This document shows positions 1 through 10,466 of a DNA stretch of 64,000 bases, in pieces; the stretch's first letter is position 1; every line of letters starts with the position of its first letter. The DNA is taken from contig JAKVBF010000009.1 of the NCBI GenBank assembly GCA_022447555.1, forward strand, positions 303,758-367,757, written 5' to 3'. Made by a program: the position numbers and the translations under genes. Source of the stretch: Mariniblastus sp. GTDB lineage: Bacteria; Planctomycetota; Planctomycetia; Pirellulales; Pirellulaceae. The notes below the pieces were generated by a model. It was not told the origin of the DNA. It saw nothing but the letters and a program-made list of their open reading frames with translations, and did no database searches.

Positions 1-17
1 GATGGTGCACTCTGGCT

Positions 18-932
18 ATGGTACGGGAAACATTTAAATTTCTGTATGTCCGAGTCTCTTTGATGGTACTTGGAGTCGCGGCGCGACGGCTGCCGGTGAT
101 CTTACTGATTCTTTTGGTCTTGCCGCTGGCGACGGGACGCGCGGTTGTGGAACTGTTCTTGAAAAACAAAACATCCGCGAGTTTTTGGAAGCTAAATAAA
201 GGTTTAACAAAGAGCATCGCGCCAGTTCCCCTTGCGGCCATTTTTCGCGCGCGGGTACGTCTGGGGCTCAACCGGTTGATGACGTATTGGGGTGACCAAC
301 TCCGTGATCCCAAATGGAAGGCAAGAATTGAATATTCGGGTCTGGAGGAAGTTTTGGAGCGTTTAAATTCTGGGCAGTCCGTATTACTAACTTCGCTGCA
401 TTACGGAGCTCCGAGGGAGGCTTCGACGATTCTTAGAAGCCTCGGTTTACGTCTGTCAGCATTGGCTTCGGATGATTTATCACTTTTGGAAAAAAAGGCA
501 GTTGAGATTCGTGACGGACTTTGGTGCTTGGAAGATGCCCCCGTGATTTTAACTCCCAAAGAGTTATGGCGGACTCGTGACTTGCTCATGCGGCCCAGAA
601 GCTTATTGTTGTTGCTGGTTGATCGTAACAAGAATCAACGAGACCTGAGCGGGAGTTTGTTGGGCGGGCAGGTCCAAATCGCAAAAGGTTTCGTCACACT
701 GGCCCAAATTACCGAAGCGGTGGTGGTGCCTTTTGCATGTACAGGGACCGGGTTTCTAAAATGGAGACTCTGGTTTGGTAAGCCAATGGATGCCACTGTC
801 CGCGAGGGAATGCAGAACAAAAGCGATCTTTGTCAAAGAGTTTTGGATGAGTTAGCGGCTGAAATTGGTAAGTATCCAGAGCAATTTCAGCCCCAATTGA
901 TCGGTGCGATGCTCGAATCAGAAGTTAATTGA
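18..932 (+). CDS. Lipid A biosynthesis (LpxL/HtrB-like) acyltransferase family protein
   Basis: This is probably a membrane-associated acyltransferase that adds a fatty acyl chain to a lipid A-type precursor at the inner membrane. A hydrophobic N-terminal segment (about residues 13-40) is followed by the LPLAT core: the His block around H128 (SLHYGAPRE), then LLLLVDRNKNQ and a GGQVQIAKGFVTLAQ block ending in VVVPF, in the order seen in LpxL proteins. The usual HX4D/E motif is irregular, because H128 is followed by an acid only at E134 (HX5E) with Arg at the expected position. The length of 304 residues is normal for the family. The frame stays open to the left window edge, so the true start could lie upstream. 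The family call is fairly good; the substrate is not known. Confidence 0.72.
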   Translation: MVRETFKFLYVRVSLMVLGVAARRLPVILLILLVLPLATGRAVVELFLKNKTSASFWKLNKGLTKSIAPVPLAAIFRARVRLGLNRLMTYWGDQLRDPKWKARIEYSGLEEVLERLNSGQSVLLTSLHYGAPREASTILRSLGLRLSALASDDLSLLEKKAVEIRDGLWCLEDAPVILTPKELWRTRDLLMRPRSLLLLLVDRNKNQRDLSGSLLGGQVQIAKGFVTLAQITEAVVVPFACTGTGFLKWRLWFGKPMDATVREGMQNKSDLCQRVLDELAAEIGKYPEQFQPQLIGAMLESEVN

Positions 933-1178
933 CGGTGGCCTAATTTCCAAAAACTTACTGGAAACAATCGGCATGGACTAAGGCAAGATGGTACGTTTTA
1001 TCGGAAACGTGAAATAACACTCGCTTTTTGAAGTGGCCCCTTGAACCCTGATAAGACGTGAATCATTCTGTTTTGGGTGGTTTGCAACTGATTTTGCGTG
1101 TCAAATCGCTCCCATCAGAGACGGCCACCGCGTTTCGAAAACTCATCGATGCCCAACCAGCACAGGATTCAAACCGAC

Positions 1179-4100
1179 ATGAAGACTCTTCCAATGTTCA
1201 TCGTGATTCTGCTAGGCCTTCTAACCTGTCATGTCAGTGGCCAAGAGAATAGCGATTGGTTCCGACATTCGGCAGTATCACCGGATGGGAAAACAATCCT
1301 TTTTAGCTACCAAGGGGATATATACGCGGTACCGTCCGAAGGAGGCAGTGCGCGTCCATTAACGATACATAGCGCATGGGAAGGTCATCCGGTTTGGTCT
1401 CATGATGGAAGACAAATCGCTTTTGCGAGTGACCGCCACGGTAATTTAGACGTGTTCATCATGCCCGCTGCGGGAGGGAAGGCCGCGCGTCTGACGCATC
1501 ACAGTGCTCACGATGTGCCGACGGATTTTACACCCAGTCATGATGGCGTCTTATTTTCGTCGGGGAGAACGGACAGTGCGAGTGCGAGCCTATTCCCGAC
1601 GAGTCGAATGGCGGAACTGTATCGGGTGCCTACCGCCGGAGGGACGCCCGAGATGGTGTCCACGATTGCTGGATCTGAGGCCCGCTACAGCGAAGATGGA
1701 AAAACCCTGATTTATAGAGACGAAAAAGCTTATGAGATCCCGTTTCGCAAACACGATACGTCGGCCTTTGCTCGGGACATTTGGAAACATGATCTTGAAG
1801 CAGGTAAACGCTCGCAATTAACCCAATTCAAAGGGGGCGACCATAATCCAGTGTGGGGCCCTGGAGGTGAAATTTATTATCTTTCAGAAAATGGAAAAAA
1901 TAACTTTAACGTGTGGAAGATGGCTGCGGACGGGAGTCAGAAAAAGCAACTTTCGGATTTTGAGACGCATCCTGTTCGGCACCTCTCTGTATCCGATGAC
2001 GGGATGTTGGTTTATACACGGCACGGACAACTGTACACGCAAGTGCCTGGCCAAGCACCTGAGGCGCTGGAGGTTGATTTCCGCACGGATACTCATGCCA
2101 ACGATTACATTACGATGTCGGTCAATGGTGCCATAAGAGAATTTGCAGTATCCCCCAGCGGGAAAGAGATTGCGGTGGTAGCGCGGGGTGAAATTTTCGT
2201 CACGAGTCGTGACTTCAGGACAACCCGTCGAATAACCAACACAGCGGAACAAGAGCGAAGCGTATCATTTCATCCTGACGGTCGCACCCTTCTTTACGCC
2301 GGGGAACGGAACGGTAAGTGGAGTTTATACGAGGCCAGTATTGCCGATGCCGATGAAAAGTATTTCTTTGCCGCAACCAAGATTAATGAAAAAGAAATCT
2401 ATTCAGCCGATCGCGAGAGTTTCCAACCAGCTTACTCACCGGACGGTAAGCAAATCGCGTTTTTATCGGGGCGCGACGAGATACAGGTTCTCGATCGAAA
2501 CAGTGGCGATACCCATGTCGCGTTAGGCAGGCAGCATAATTATTCCTATTCCGATGGCGATATCACCTTCGCTTGGTCTCCCGACAGCAAGTGGCTTATA
2601 TCAGATTACGCGCCGCGCGATCGTCTGTTCATTACTAACATTGGGATTGTCCCTGCGGATGGTTCCGCGGAACCCGTGGACATTAGCCATTCCGGTTATC
2701 TCGATAGTTCGCCCGGTTGGGGACGTTCGGGTGACGTTGTTTACTGGGCTAGCAGTCGGTACGGACAACGTGACCATGGTAGCTGGGGCCGAGAGCTTGA
2801 CATCATGGCCGCTTTTCTGACGCAAGATGCTTACGACAAATTCACGCTCAGCAAAGAAGAATATGAATTGGCCAAAGAGCTAAGAGAAGCCAATCAGAAA
2901 AAAGAAGGTAAGTCCGATGGAGAAAATGGGGATGCGGCAGAGCCTTTGGAAATCGAATGGCAGGGTCTAGACGACAGGACAGTACGCTTAACACGAAATT
3001 CGGGTAATCTTGGTTCGGCAGTCCTGAACAAAGAGACGTCCAAATTGTACTACTTGTCGAGCCACGCAGGTGGAAACGAATTATGGGAACGGGATTTGCG
3101 AGAAGGCCAAGATAAATTACTCAAAAAGATGGGCGGCGGTAGTGCTTCGTTCACGCTTTCAAAAGATGGCAAGACCCTATTTTTTATGTCGGGTAACAGT
3201 CTTAGTTACGCCGACGTCAGTAGTCCTGGAAACGGTAAATCGATCAGCCTCGAGGCGATGATGGAACTCAAGCCAGATGCCGAGCGGGCATACATGTTCG
3301 AGCACTCTTGGCGCCAGATTAATGACAAGTTTTATAAACCGGACTTTCATGGAATTGACTGGGATGCGATGAAGATTGCTTACGAGGCAAAATTACCATC
3401 CATCGGCCATAACCGAGACTTCGCCAACTTGTTGGCCGAAATGACCGGTGAGTTAAACGCGTCCCATATTGGAGTCACCTACCGACCGGGCTCAGCTACC
3501 AATGGTGATCGAACGGCTGCGTTGGGGGTGCTGTTTGACCTCAGTGATACGTCCGGCCCGTTAGAGATCGTTGAAATACTCGACAAGAGCCCGCTCAAAA
3601 AAGCCCAGAGTGGAATTCTTCCGGGGATGAAACTGACCGCTATTGATGGGGTCGCTCTCGATGGCAGTGCCAACTACTCGCAACTAATGAACCACAAAGC
3701 GGGTAAGCGCGTGCGGCTCAGTGTGAGCCGGCCTGATGGAACCAAGTTTGATGAGGTGGTCCAACCGATTTCAACAGGAGCTGAGGCCCAGCTGTTATAC
3801 GAGCGATGGGTTAAAAACCGTCGCGAACTGGTTGATAAACTTTCGAACGGTCGACTCGGCTATGTGCACATCCGGGGAATGAATGACCCCAGCTACCGGG
3901 TAGCCTATTCCGAGATTCTTGGCCAACACTTCGATAAAGAAGCCATCGTTGTCGACACTCGCTGGAATGGAGGAGGCTGGCTGCACAATGATTTGGCAAA
4001 ATTACTTAGCGGTCAAGAATACGTAACCATGCACGTTCGCGGTCGTGAATATCGAGGTGACTCGTTAGATCAGTGGAACAAGCCATCGATCGTCGTCATG

Positions 4101-4418
4101 GGCGAGGGGAATTATAGCGATGCCAACGGCTTCCCCTTCGCCTATCGTGCTTTGAAAATCGGAGACCTTGTCGGCATGCCTGTTCCGGGGACCATGACCG
4201 CTGTTTGGTGGGAAACCTCATTGTCTGGCGATTTGCGTGTTGGTGTGCCTCAAGTTGGCATGAAGAACAAACAGGGCGAATTTCTTGAAAATAAACAGAT
4301 GGAGCCGGATCATCTGGTAATGAATGATCCGGATTCTACCGCTCAAGGTGAAGACAAACAGATTGCCAAAGCCGTTGAGGTGTTGCTGCAACAACTCGAT
4401 ACCAAAAAGAAGAAGTAG
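1179..4418 (+). CDS. Secreted tricorn-type S41 protease with PD40 beta-propeller
   Basis: This is a large serine protease of the tricorn/S41 type, expected to act outside the cytoplasm on peptides. The ATG at 1179 is chosen over the upstream ATG at 1098 because it opens directly on a signal peptide (MKTLPMFIVILLGLL), giving 1079 residues. Residues of about 30-640 carry repeated SPDGK/SHDGR-type PD40 propeller blades. After a charged linker come the tricorn C1 region, a PDZ-like segment (PLEIVEILDKSPLKKA) and the S41 core. The likely catalytic His is H763 (NASHIGV) and the nucleophile is S980 (NYSDANGFP), with QMEPDHLV near the end, as in tricorn. Archaeal tricorn is cytoplasmic, so the signal peptide is a difference, although exported relatives are common in bacteria. 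The gene converges on the next one with about 100 bp between them. Confidence 0.88.
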   Translation: MKTLPMFIVILLGLLTCHVSGQENSDWFRHSAVSPDGKTILFSYQGDIYAVPSEGGSARPLTIHSAWEGHPVWSHDGRQIAFASDRHGNLDVFIMPAAGGKAARLTHHSAHDVPTDFTPSHDGVLFSSGRTDSASASLFPTSRMAELYRVPTAGGTPEMVSTIAGSEARYSEDGKTLIYRDEKAYEIPFRKHDTSAFARDIWKHDLEAGKRSQLTQFKGGDHNPVWGPGGEIYYLSENGKNNFNVWKMAADGSQKKQLSDFETHPVRHLSVSDDGMLVYTRHGQLYTQVPGQAPEALEVDFRTDTHANDYITMSVNGAIREFAVSPSGKEIAVVARGEIFVTSRDFRTTRRITNTAEQERSVSFHPDGRTLLYAGERNGKWSLYEASIADADEKYFFAATKINEKEIYSADRESFQPAYSPDGKQIAFLSGRDEIQVLDRNSGDTHVALGRQHNYSYSDGDITFAWSPDSKWLISDYAPRDRLFITNIGIVPADGSAEPVDISHSGYLDSSPGWGRSGDVVYWASSRYGQRDHGSWGRELDIMAAFLTQDAYDKFTLSKEEYELAKELREANQKKEGKSDGENGDAAEPLEIEWQGLDDRTVRLTRNSGNLGSAVLNKETSKLYYLSSHAGGNELWERDLREGQDKLLKKMGGGSASFTLSKDGKTLFFMSGNSLSYADVSSPGNGKSISLEAMMELKPDAERAYMFEHSWRQINDKFYKPDFHGIDWDAMKIAYEAKLPSIGHNRDFANLLAEMTGELNASHIGVTYRPGSATNGDRTAALGVLFDLSDTSGPLEIVEILDKSPLKKAQSGILPGMKLTAIDGVALDGSANYSQLMNHKAGKRVRLSVSRPDGTKFDEVVQPISTGAEAQLLYERWVKNRRELVDKLSNGRLGYVHIRGMNDPSYRVAYSEILGQHFDKEAIVVDTRWNGGGWLHNDLAKLLSGQEYVTMHVRGREYRGDSLDQWNKPSIVVMGEGNYSDANGFPFAYRALKIGDLVGMPVPGTMTAVWWETSLSGDLRVGVPQVGMKNKQGEFLENKQMEPDHLVMNDPDSTAQGEDKQIAKAVEVLLQQLDTKKKK

Positions 4419-4519
4419 CGCGAGGTTGATGGATGTTTACGGCATTTGTTCGCCTCGGCCTTTGTTTGCTAAAATAGGGAGGCCATTGGCTCGAAAACAG
4501 GAGCGAGCTTTAGACCCCG

Positions 4520-7500
4520 TCAGCTCCCAGTTTTGCGTTTCTTGGGGATGATTAAAGGTTGGAAGTTGTTCGCTCGGTAGTCCGAGTTAAAGGTTTTAAT
4601 CGGACCGGATACGATTACTTCGAGAGCAGTTTTTTGTTGTTTCCATTGGGCGAATAAATCGTCTAAGCGATCGCGGCAGCCTTGCGTGGTCGTCGGGTCA
4701 TTCGTGTCGAGTTGATTTCCAAGGTAGACGAATTGGGCATTCAGACGGTTCGGGAAATTGATCACATCTTGGAACGTTTTTTGCGACGGTTGGATCACCT
4801 GTTGTTCCCACGCATTGAGTTCTTTGAGAATCTCTTCGGCTTTTTCGACCAGTGAATTCGCTGTGGGTTCGTCTCGCAACAGCCCAAGCTTTCCCGATAC
4901 CTGTGATTTGACGCGGCGGTATTGATTGACGGTGTTGTGAATGTCAGTGAGGGCTTTTCGTATTTCTTCAAGCATTTTAGCTTGGTTTATGTAGGCCCCC
5001 GATTCGGCACGGATTCTGGGGTCCGGTAAGATGACTGCTTCGGTTTGTGAGGTTTCTTCCCCAGCCTTTAACGTCAGTTGGTAGGAACCTGGAACCACGC
5101 GAGTTCCGTTGTGACTCCCGAAGACGAAAACATTCTTGATGCCGGGAGTGGGTTCGACGCGAAGGTCCCAATAGTATCGGTTCAAACCTGGTTTTGCCGG
5201 AAGGGTTTGTGTCGGTTCAGGGCCGCCGGTCCATTTTTTTGGTGTTGGATTTTTTTTACTTGTATAGGAGCGCAAAAGGTTGCCATCCGCATCGCGGACC
5301 TGCAGTGTGACGATCTGCTTTTCTGTCCAATGAGGGGGCAGGGTGTAATCAAAAATAACACCAGGTTGGGGGTTGGTTCCGGCCGTCGGGCTGGCTGATG
5401 CTGCGGTCGCACCGCTGAATTTGACCGACGATTTGGGGGGGAAGATTCTAAGCTTGGGACTGAGCTGGCCGAGTGTTTGTTGGACGGGCCCCAGATCGTC
5501 TAGGATCCAAAAACCTCGGCCCGACGTGGCGATGACCAAGTCGTTGTCATGAATGGTCAGATCGGTGATGGGTGTCTCTGGCAGATTCAATTGAAAACGG
5601 TTCCATTGCCTGCCCGTGTCAAAGCTTACATAAAGTCCTCCTTCGGTTCCGGCGTAGAGGATTTCAGGTCGAATTGGGTCTTGGCGAATGACTCGAGAGA
5701 AATGACCTGCTTCGATTCCCCTGTTGATGGGGGTCCAGTGGGCTCCGAAATCTTGAGTTATTAAGTAATTAGGTCGATGATCATCGTACTTATAGCGAGT
5801 CGTGGCGATCATCGCAGTCCCTGGTGAATGAGGAGAAACTTCGATCGCGTTGACAAGACATTCCTCAAGGCCTTTCGGCGTGACATTAATCCATGTCTTC
5901 CCGTCGTTTCGTGTGACATGGACCAATCCATCGTCGGTTCCAACCCAAATTGTACCGGCGTTGTGGGGACTGCAAGCGATGTAGCTGATCGTGTTGTAGA
6001 CCTCTCCACCCGCTGCTTCGTTGGTATAGGGCGTTCCGCCATCTCCGTGCTTGGAAGGATCGTTGCGCGTTAAATCGCCGCTGATGGGTTTCCAATTTTG
6101 ACCCTCGTCCTCACTCCGGAATAGAAGGTTACCCCCGTGATAAAGGATGGCGGGATCTTGGACCTGCATCGTGAGGGGGCCGTTCCAGTTGAATCTGTAT
6201 TTTTGATCCTTGGGTAGAGTCCCTAAGTTAAGCTGAGGATAGACCATCACCGATTTCCGCTCGTCGGTTGACAAAAGATGCTTGTCAATCATTCCCTGTA
6301 TGGTCGTTCCGAAAACAACGTCGGGTCGGTCAGGATCAAATGCAAGGAATGCGCTTTCTCCACCCGCCGTGGGGAACCAGTCCCTTTGAGTGATCCCCCC
6401 TTTGGCAGATCGGCTGGCGATACTGACGGTCGAGTTGTCTTGTTGTCCACCATAGAGCCGGTAGGGGAATTGGTTGTCTGTAACGACGCGATAAAACTGG
6501 CCGGTAGGTTGGTTGTCTTGGGTGGACCAGGAACGCCCGCCATTGAAGGTAACGCAAGCACCGCCGTCATTGGCAAGCGCCATGTTGCTTGGATTTTCAG
6601 GGTTGATCCAAAGATCATGTTGATCCGTATGGGCGACCTTAACGGGGGCGAATGTCTTTCCACCGTCGATTGATTTAAGCATGGGTGCATTCAATACGTA
6701 AACTTCATTTTCATTCTTAGGATCTGCGAAGACTTCGATGTAATACCAGGCTCTTGCGATCGTGGCGCGTTCTGCATTTACCTGTTTCCAGGTGTTTCCT
6801 CCATCAGTGGAGCGGAAGACGCCACCTTTTTTGGCCTCTAGATTGGCATAAACCACTTGGGGGTTGGCTGCCGATACGTCGACCGAAACCTTTCCAAGCT
6901 CTTTAGGAAGGCCCTTCGTTAATTTTTTCCACGTCTTTCCACCGTCCAATGATTTGTGAATCCCAGAGCCGGGCCCGCCTGATCGAATGCTCCAGGGGCT
7001 CCGCTTGTGATCCCACATGCCGGCATACAAAATTCTTGGATTGTGGGAATCCATGCTAAGGTCGGCTGCGCCGGTGGTATCGTTGACGAAGAGTGTCCGT
7101 TGCCAAGTGGTTCCGCCATCGGTAGAGCAATACACTCCGCGTTCTTGAGAGGGCTGGTAGGCCCCTCCTTGAGCAGCTACCACGATTCGATCAGGATCTT
7201 TTGGATGAATTCGTATAGCTGCGATATGGCGTGAGCCGGTTAGTCCGATGGGTGTCCATGTTTTGCCGCCGTCGGTGCTCTTGTAAACCCCATCGCCGTG
7301 GGACGTCATCACGCCGCGCACGGCGTGTTCTCCGGTTCCGACGTACACCACATTGGGATCACTTGGTGAAACCGCGATCGCGCCAATGGAACCGGATTTG
7401 ATAAATCCATCTGAAATGTTTTTCCATATGATGCCGGCATCCTCGGTTTTCCAAACGCCGCCGCCAGTGCTGCCCATGTAATAGGTCATGGGCTGGGAAG

Positions 7501-7678
7501 GTACGCCCGCAACGGCGTTGCATCGGCCTCCGCGGAAAGGCCCGATATTTCGAAATTTAAGAGCTGTGTAAGCCTTGGAATCTATGATTTTGCTATCCGA
7601 TTCTTGGCCGTCGCTATTCGAGATTGTAATCAATAGGGGTATGAGGCAGATTGGAGTGACAAGGTAAGAGAGATTCAT
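4520..7678 (-). CDS. Secreted VPS10/BNR-repeat beta-propeller protein
   Basis: This is a 1052-residue exported protein of the VPS10/sortilin-like, glycosyl-hydrolase-type BNR propeller family. The start at 7678 gives a clean signal peptide ([20 protein letters not shown]) and removes the overlap with the upstream amidase gene that the longer frame (to 7846) would create. At least five Asp-box repeats of the form S-x-D-G-G-x-T-W/F are visible, for example [16 protein letters not shown] and SIDGGKTF, with more WVGTDDG/YAGTEGG blade motifs. The C-terminal 250 residues contain a beta domain and then a helical segment. It follows the amidase gene by 55 bp on the same strand, so the two are probably cotranscribed. 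The substrate is unknown, and many such proteins act as binding scaffolds and not as enzymes. Confidence 0.85.
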   Translation of the reverse strand: MNLSYLVTPICLIPLLITISNSDGQESDSKIIDSKAYTALKFRNIGPFRGGRCNAVAGVPSQPMTYYMGSTGGGVWKTEDAGIIWKNISDGFIKSGSIGAIAVSPSDPNVVYVGTGEHAVRGVMTSHGDGVYKSTDGGKTWTPIGLTGSRHIAAIRIHPKDPDRIVVAAQGGAYQPSQERGVYCSTDGGTTWQRTLFVNDTTGAADLSMDSHNPRILYAGMWDHKRSPWSIRSGGPGSGIHKSLDGGKTWKKLTKGLPKELGKVSVDVSAANPQVVYANLEAKKGGVFRSTDGGNTWKQVNAERATIARAWYYIEVFADPKNENEVYVLNAPMLKSIDGGKTFAPVKVAHTDQHDLWINPENPSNMALANDGGACVTFNGGRSWSTQDNQPTGQFYRVVTDNQFPYRLYGGQQDNSTVSIASRSAKGGITQRDWFPTAGGESAFLAFDPDRPDVVFGTTIQGMIDKHLLSTDERKSVMVYPQLNLGTLPKDQKYRFNWNGPLTMQVQDPAILYHGGNLLFRSEDEGQNWKPISGDLTRNDPSKHGDGGTPYTNEAAGGEVYNTISYIACSPHNAGTIWVGTDDGLVHVTRNDGKTWINVTPKGLEECLVNAIEVSPHSPGTAMIATTRYKYDDHRPNYLITQDFGAHWTPINRGIEAGHFSRVIRQDPIRPEILYAGTEGGLYVSFDTGRQWNRFQLNLPETPITDLTIHDNDLVIATSGRGFWILDDLGPVQQTLGQLSPKLRIFPPKSSVKFSGATAASASPTAGTNPQPGVIFDYTLPPHWTEKQIVTLQVRDADGNLLRSYTSKKNPTPKKWTGGPEPTQTLPAKPGLNRYYWDLRVEPTPGIKNVFVFGSHNGTRVVPGSYQLTLKAGEETSQTEAVILPDPRIRAESGAYINQAKMLEEIRKALTDIHNTVNQYRRVKSQVSGKLGLLRDEPTANSLVEKAEEILKELNAWEQQVIQPSQKTFQDVINFPNRLNAQFVYLGNQLDTNDPTTTQGCRDRLDDLFAQWKQQKTALEVIVSGPIKTFNSDYRANNFQPLIIPKKRKTGS

Positions 7679-7733
7679 GATGCGGGTCCATTGTCTGATG
7701 AGTAAGGAAAGATCGGTTCGACAGGGAGGGTTC

Positions 7734-9524
7734 CTATTTACCACTCTGTTTTTTCGGCGTTTTCTCGCTGGAGGGTTGACTCTCCGCGCCCTCTTTTTGA
7801 TCGGATGACTCGGTATCCGTTTTGGGGTCAAGTTCACCGGCTTCAAATTGAGCCAGCCAGTCGTCCAGTGCGGGACGTTTCAGATGGCTCGATAATTGAT
7901 TTTGAAATTGGTGAGCCAGCAACAGTAATCGTTCGTCATCATTCAAGTGCCCCGTCAGCGTCACAGGGATGGCTCGTTGGCCATCGCCACGCCGTAGGTC
8001 ACGGAATTCACGAGGTAACACAATACTTGGATGTCCCGCCAGGTTGGTATGAAATATTTCAAAGACATTCACTAGGGCGTCCACGGGACGAATATATTCC
8101 TCGAAATCATTCATCAGTTGAGTCCGCAGACGCTGAAGCCGAAGGTAATCCACGGCGGTGACGAATTGAGCTGATTGAAAAATGGTTTCCCAATCGTTCC
8201 AGCCCTCGGTGTGACCGTCACGTAAAAGGGTATCGAAAACGGATGCGCCTTCAACGTTGATAATCGTGGCTAAGGTTCGGTAATTTTCAAATTCAGGCGG
8301 GGGTCCCAGTTCCACCAATTCACAACCAAGTTTTTTTAAGATTTCCAATTCTGGCCGTGGGCGATCCGGATTTCGTGAAGAACGTTGATAACCTATTTTA
8401 AAGTCACTAATGTGGGCGTTGGTGGGCCATTGGAACGGGCGATCGGTGGCCGTTGCGTCGTGACCGTCCGCACCATGAATGGCATCGAATACCAACGCAC
8501 AGTCTTCAACACTGCGACAAATCGGACCAATCTTATCCATGGACCAAGAAAGGGGCATGCAGCCGTGGCGGCTGACGCGTCCAAAGGTGGGCCGGAATCC
8601 GGTGACGCCACATTGTTTGGCCGGCGATGTGATACTTCCAAGAGTTTCACTACCCAAGGAAAAACCAACCAGGCCGGCAGCCGTGGCCGAAGCACTTCCG
8701 GCAGAAGATCCACTTGATCCTGTTTTAGGGTTCCAGGGGTTTCGGGTTTTCCCACCGAACCACATGTCCCCCATTGCGAGAGCGCCAAGGGATAATTTTG
8801 CAATCAGTACAGCACCGGCCTGTTCGAGTCGAGAAGCCACCGTCGCAGTCTGGTCGAGCACGCGGTCTTTGAAATGAGGAATTCCCCAAGTCGTCGGGTA
8901 GTCAGGGACACTGATCAAATCTTTTGCGCCCCATGGGATCCCATGCAACGGTCCGCGGTAGATTCCAGCACTGATTTCCGCGTCGGCCTTCTCGGCTTGA
9001 CGTAAAGCAAGTGCTTTCGTCACGGTGACGGTGCACCGCAACATCGGACTGTAACGATTTAATCGATCCAAATAAATATTCGTCAATTCAACGCTGGTTA
9101 TTTTCCGTGAACGAACCAACGCTGACAGTTCGGTAAGCGGCAGGAAAGCGACTTGTTCGTCAGTCTTAGGGCGGGGACCGGCAACGTTTTCGATAGGTTG
9201 AGCGTTGCGTAGGATGTCTATCCTTGTCGGCGGGCCAGCAACCGTTTGAAAACTCAAGGCGGGTGGGGTGGTGGCGTCAAGCGGGAGTTTTCGCAACGCA
9301 GCAATTTGTTGTCGGTTCCGGTTGACGGCCCCCAGCACTGCGGTTCGCTGATCGGCGTCCAAAGGGGCATCGGTAATCCACTCAGCCCTTTTCAGTGAAT
9401 CAATCGTCAACGGTTCCTGCTCGTCCATCAAGGCAGCGATGGCGCGATGTAAAAGGGGGCTCCCGATACCGGTGCCTGCCAAAATTTGTAAAATTCCTCG
9501 GCGATGTAACACTTCATACTCCAT
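7734..9524 (-). CDS. Amidase signature family enzyme
   Basis: This is an amidase-signature hydrolase that splits a carboxamide bond; the specific substrate cannot be told. The Ser-cisSer-Lys triad is intact: K201 in WGAKDLI, cis-Ser S273 in GSSAGSAS and nucleophile S297 in GSETLGSI. The S273-S297 spacing of 24 residues is the family standard. The first 120 residues lie outside the amidase domain and include a hydrophobic stretch near the N-terminus ([15 protein letters not shown]) that could be a weak export signal. The protein ends in a charged Lys/Gln/Glu-rich tail. It is the first gene of a two-gene minus-strand unit with the BNR propeller gene. It lacks GatB/GatC neighbours, so a role in Gln-tRNA amidation is unlikely. 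Confidence 0.9.
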   Translation of the reverse strand: MEYEVLHRRGILQILAGTGIGSPLLHRAIAALMDEQEPLTIDSLKRAEWITDAPLDADQRTAVLGAVNRNRQQIAALRKLPLDATTPPALSFQTVAGPPTRIDILRNAQPIENVAGPRPKTDEQVAFLPLTELSALVRSRKITSVELTNIYLDRLNRYSPMLRCTVTVTKALALRQAEKADAEISAGIYRGPLHGIPWGAKDLISVPDYPTTWGIPHFKDRVLDQTATVASRLEQAGAVLIAKLSLGALAMGDMWFGGKTRNPWNPKTGSSGSSAGSASATAAGLVGFSLGSETLGSITSPAKQCGVTGFRPTFGRVSRHGCMPLSWSMDKIGPICRSVEDCALVFDAIHGADGHDATATDRPFQWPTNAHISDFKIGYQRSSRNPDRPRPELEILKKLGCELVELGPPPEFENYRTLATIINVEGASVFDTLLRDGHTEGWNDWETIFQSAQFVTAVDYLRLQRLRTQLMNDFEEYIRPVDALVNVFEIFHTNLAGHPSIVLPREFRDLRRGDGQRAIPVTLTGHLNDDERLLLLAHQFQNQLSSHLKRPALDDWLAQFEAGELDPKTDTESSDQKEGAESQPSSEKTPKKQSGK

Positions 9525-9725
9525 CTAGAAAAACACTCGATGCGTCCAGTTTAAACCAATTACGGCCTGTTGCGAGCGATGATAGGTTGAGCTTCTTGCC
9601 GGTCTTACGGGTTAAAGCGGTAATTGGTCCGGATTGAGAATTGAAATCAATGGTCAGCAAGGTAAAATCGCTGCTTCGGATCGCGGATCCCAATAGCATG
9701 AACGCTTTTACCAAACTCCACTCGG

Positions 9726-10217
9726 GTGAACATTTTGAAAGCCAAGGACCCAATCGTCGACTTTTCTGAATTTGAGATGGATAAAGATGTCGCGAATTTA
9801 GACGAGATCTACAGTCATAATCCTCATCGATTTGAGCTGGCGTTATTAGACGGGATATTGTTAATCGATGAAGAACGTGCCGTGGGTTACAAGGATTTGA
9901 CAGAGAAGGAATTTTGGGTCCGTGGGCATTTTCCTAACAGGCCATTGATGCCGGGTGTTTTGATTTGCGAATGCGCGGCTCAGTTGACGGCATTCTTTGG
10001 GAGTTACCACGATCTCAGAGGTGACGGCTACATGGGACTGGGAGGCTTGGAAGAGATTCGGTTTCGCTCCCCGGTGGTACCGGGTGACCGACTATTGGTG
10101 ATGTTGCGCAAAAAGCGATTTCGAAAGGGCTTTGTGATATTCACTGATTTTCAGGCGTATGTAGGGGATACCCTGTGTGCCGAAGGGGTCATTAAGGGAG
10201 CGATGTTGAACGACTAA
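9726..10217 (+). CDS. FabZ-like 3-hydroxyacyl-ACP dehydratase
   Basis: This is a hotdog-fold dehydratase of the FabZ/FabA group, which removes water from 3-hydroxyacyl-ACP during fatty-acid synthesis. The diagnostic motif GHFPNRPLMPGVLICECAAQ contains the catalytic pair H68 and E82, 14 residues apart as in E. coli FabZ. The GTG at 9726 gives 163 residues. An ATG at 9777 would put the catalytic His at residue 51, closer to the usual FabZ numbering, so the real start may be the later one. It is divergent from the amidase gene and converges on a FabH-like gene, so a shared local role in a specialised lipid pathway is possible but is inference. Confidence 0.88.
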   Translation: MNILKAKDPIVDFSEFEMDKDVANLDEIYSHNPHRFELALLDGILLIDEERAVGYKDLTEKEFWVRGHFPNRPLMPGVLICECAAQLTAFFGSYHDLRGDGYMGLGGLEEIRFRSPVVPGDRLLVMLRKKRFRKGFVIFTDFQAYVGDTLCAEGVIKGAMLND

Positions 10218-10248
10218 CCATTGGTTCATTGGCTGCCAAAGCCCTTTG

Positions 10249-10274
10249 AGTACCGCCAATTAGTACCGCCAATT
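10249..10274. repeat. 13-bp perfect tandem duplication
   Basis: AGTACCGCCAATT occurs twice back to back, in the gap between the convergent FabZ-like and FabH-like genes. It is followed by a short T run. It looks like a slippage duplication and no function can be assigned. Confidence 0.8.
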
Positions 10275-10466
10275 TTTGTTCGCTGCTTGCGTCCCAAACC
10301 AAAGAAACCGAAGACCCTAGCCGGGCTGCGCAGGACCCAACCGACGTTTTCTCCTTTGAAAACTTCGTCTGTTGTAGCGAGGGGATTCATTCCGCTCGCC
10401 CGATTTCCCTTTTCTGACCATCGGTTTCAGCATGAATCCGTTGCCGTGTTTTGAATCGGGAGCGAT

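Noticed and set aside
7679-7846. N-terminal extension of the BNR propeller protein
   Set aside because: It would overlap the amidase gene and precede the signal peptide with a basic stretch; the inner ATG is better.
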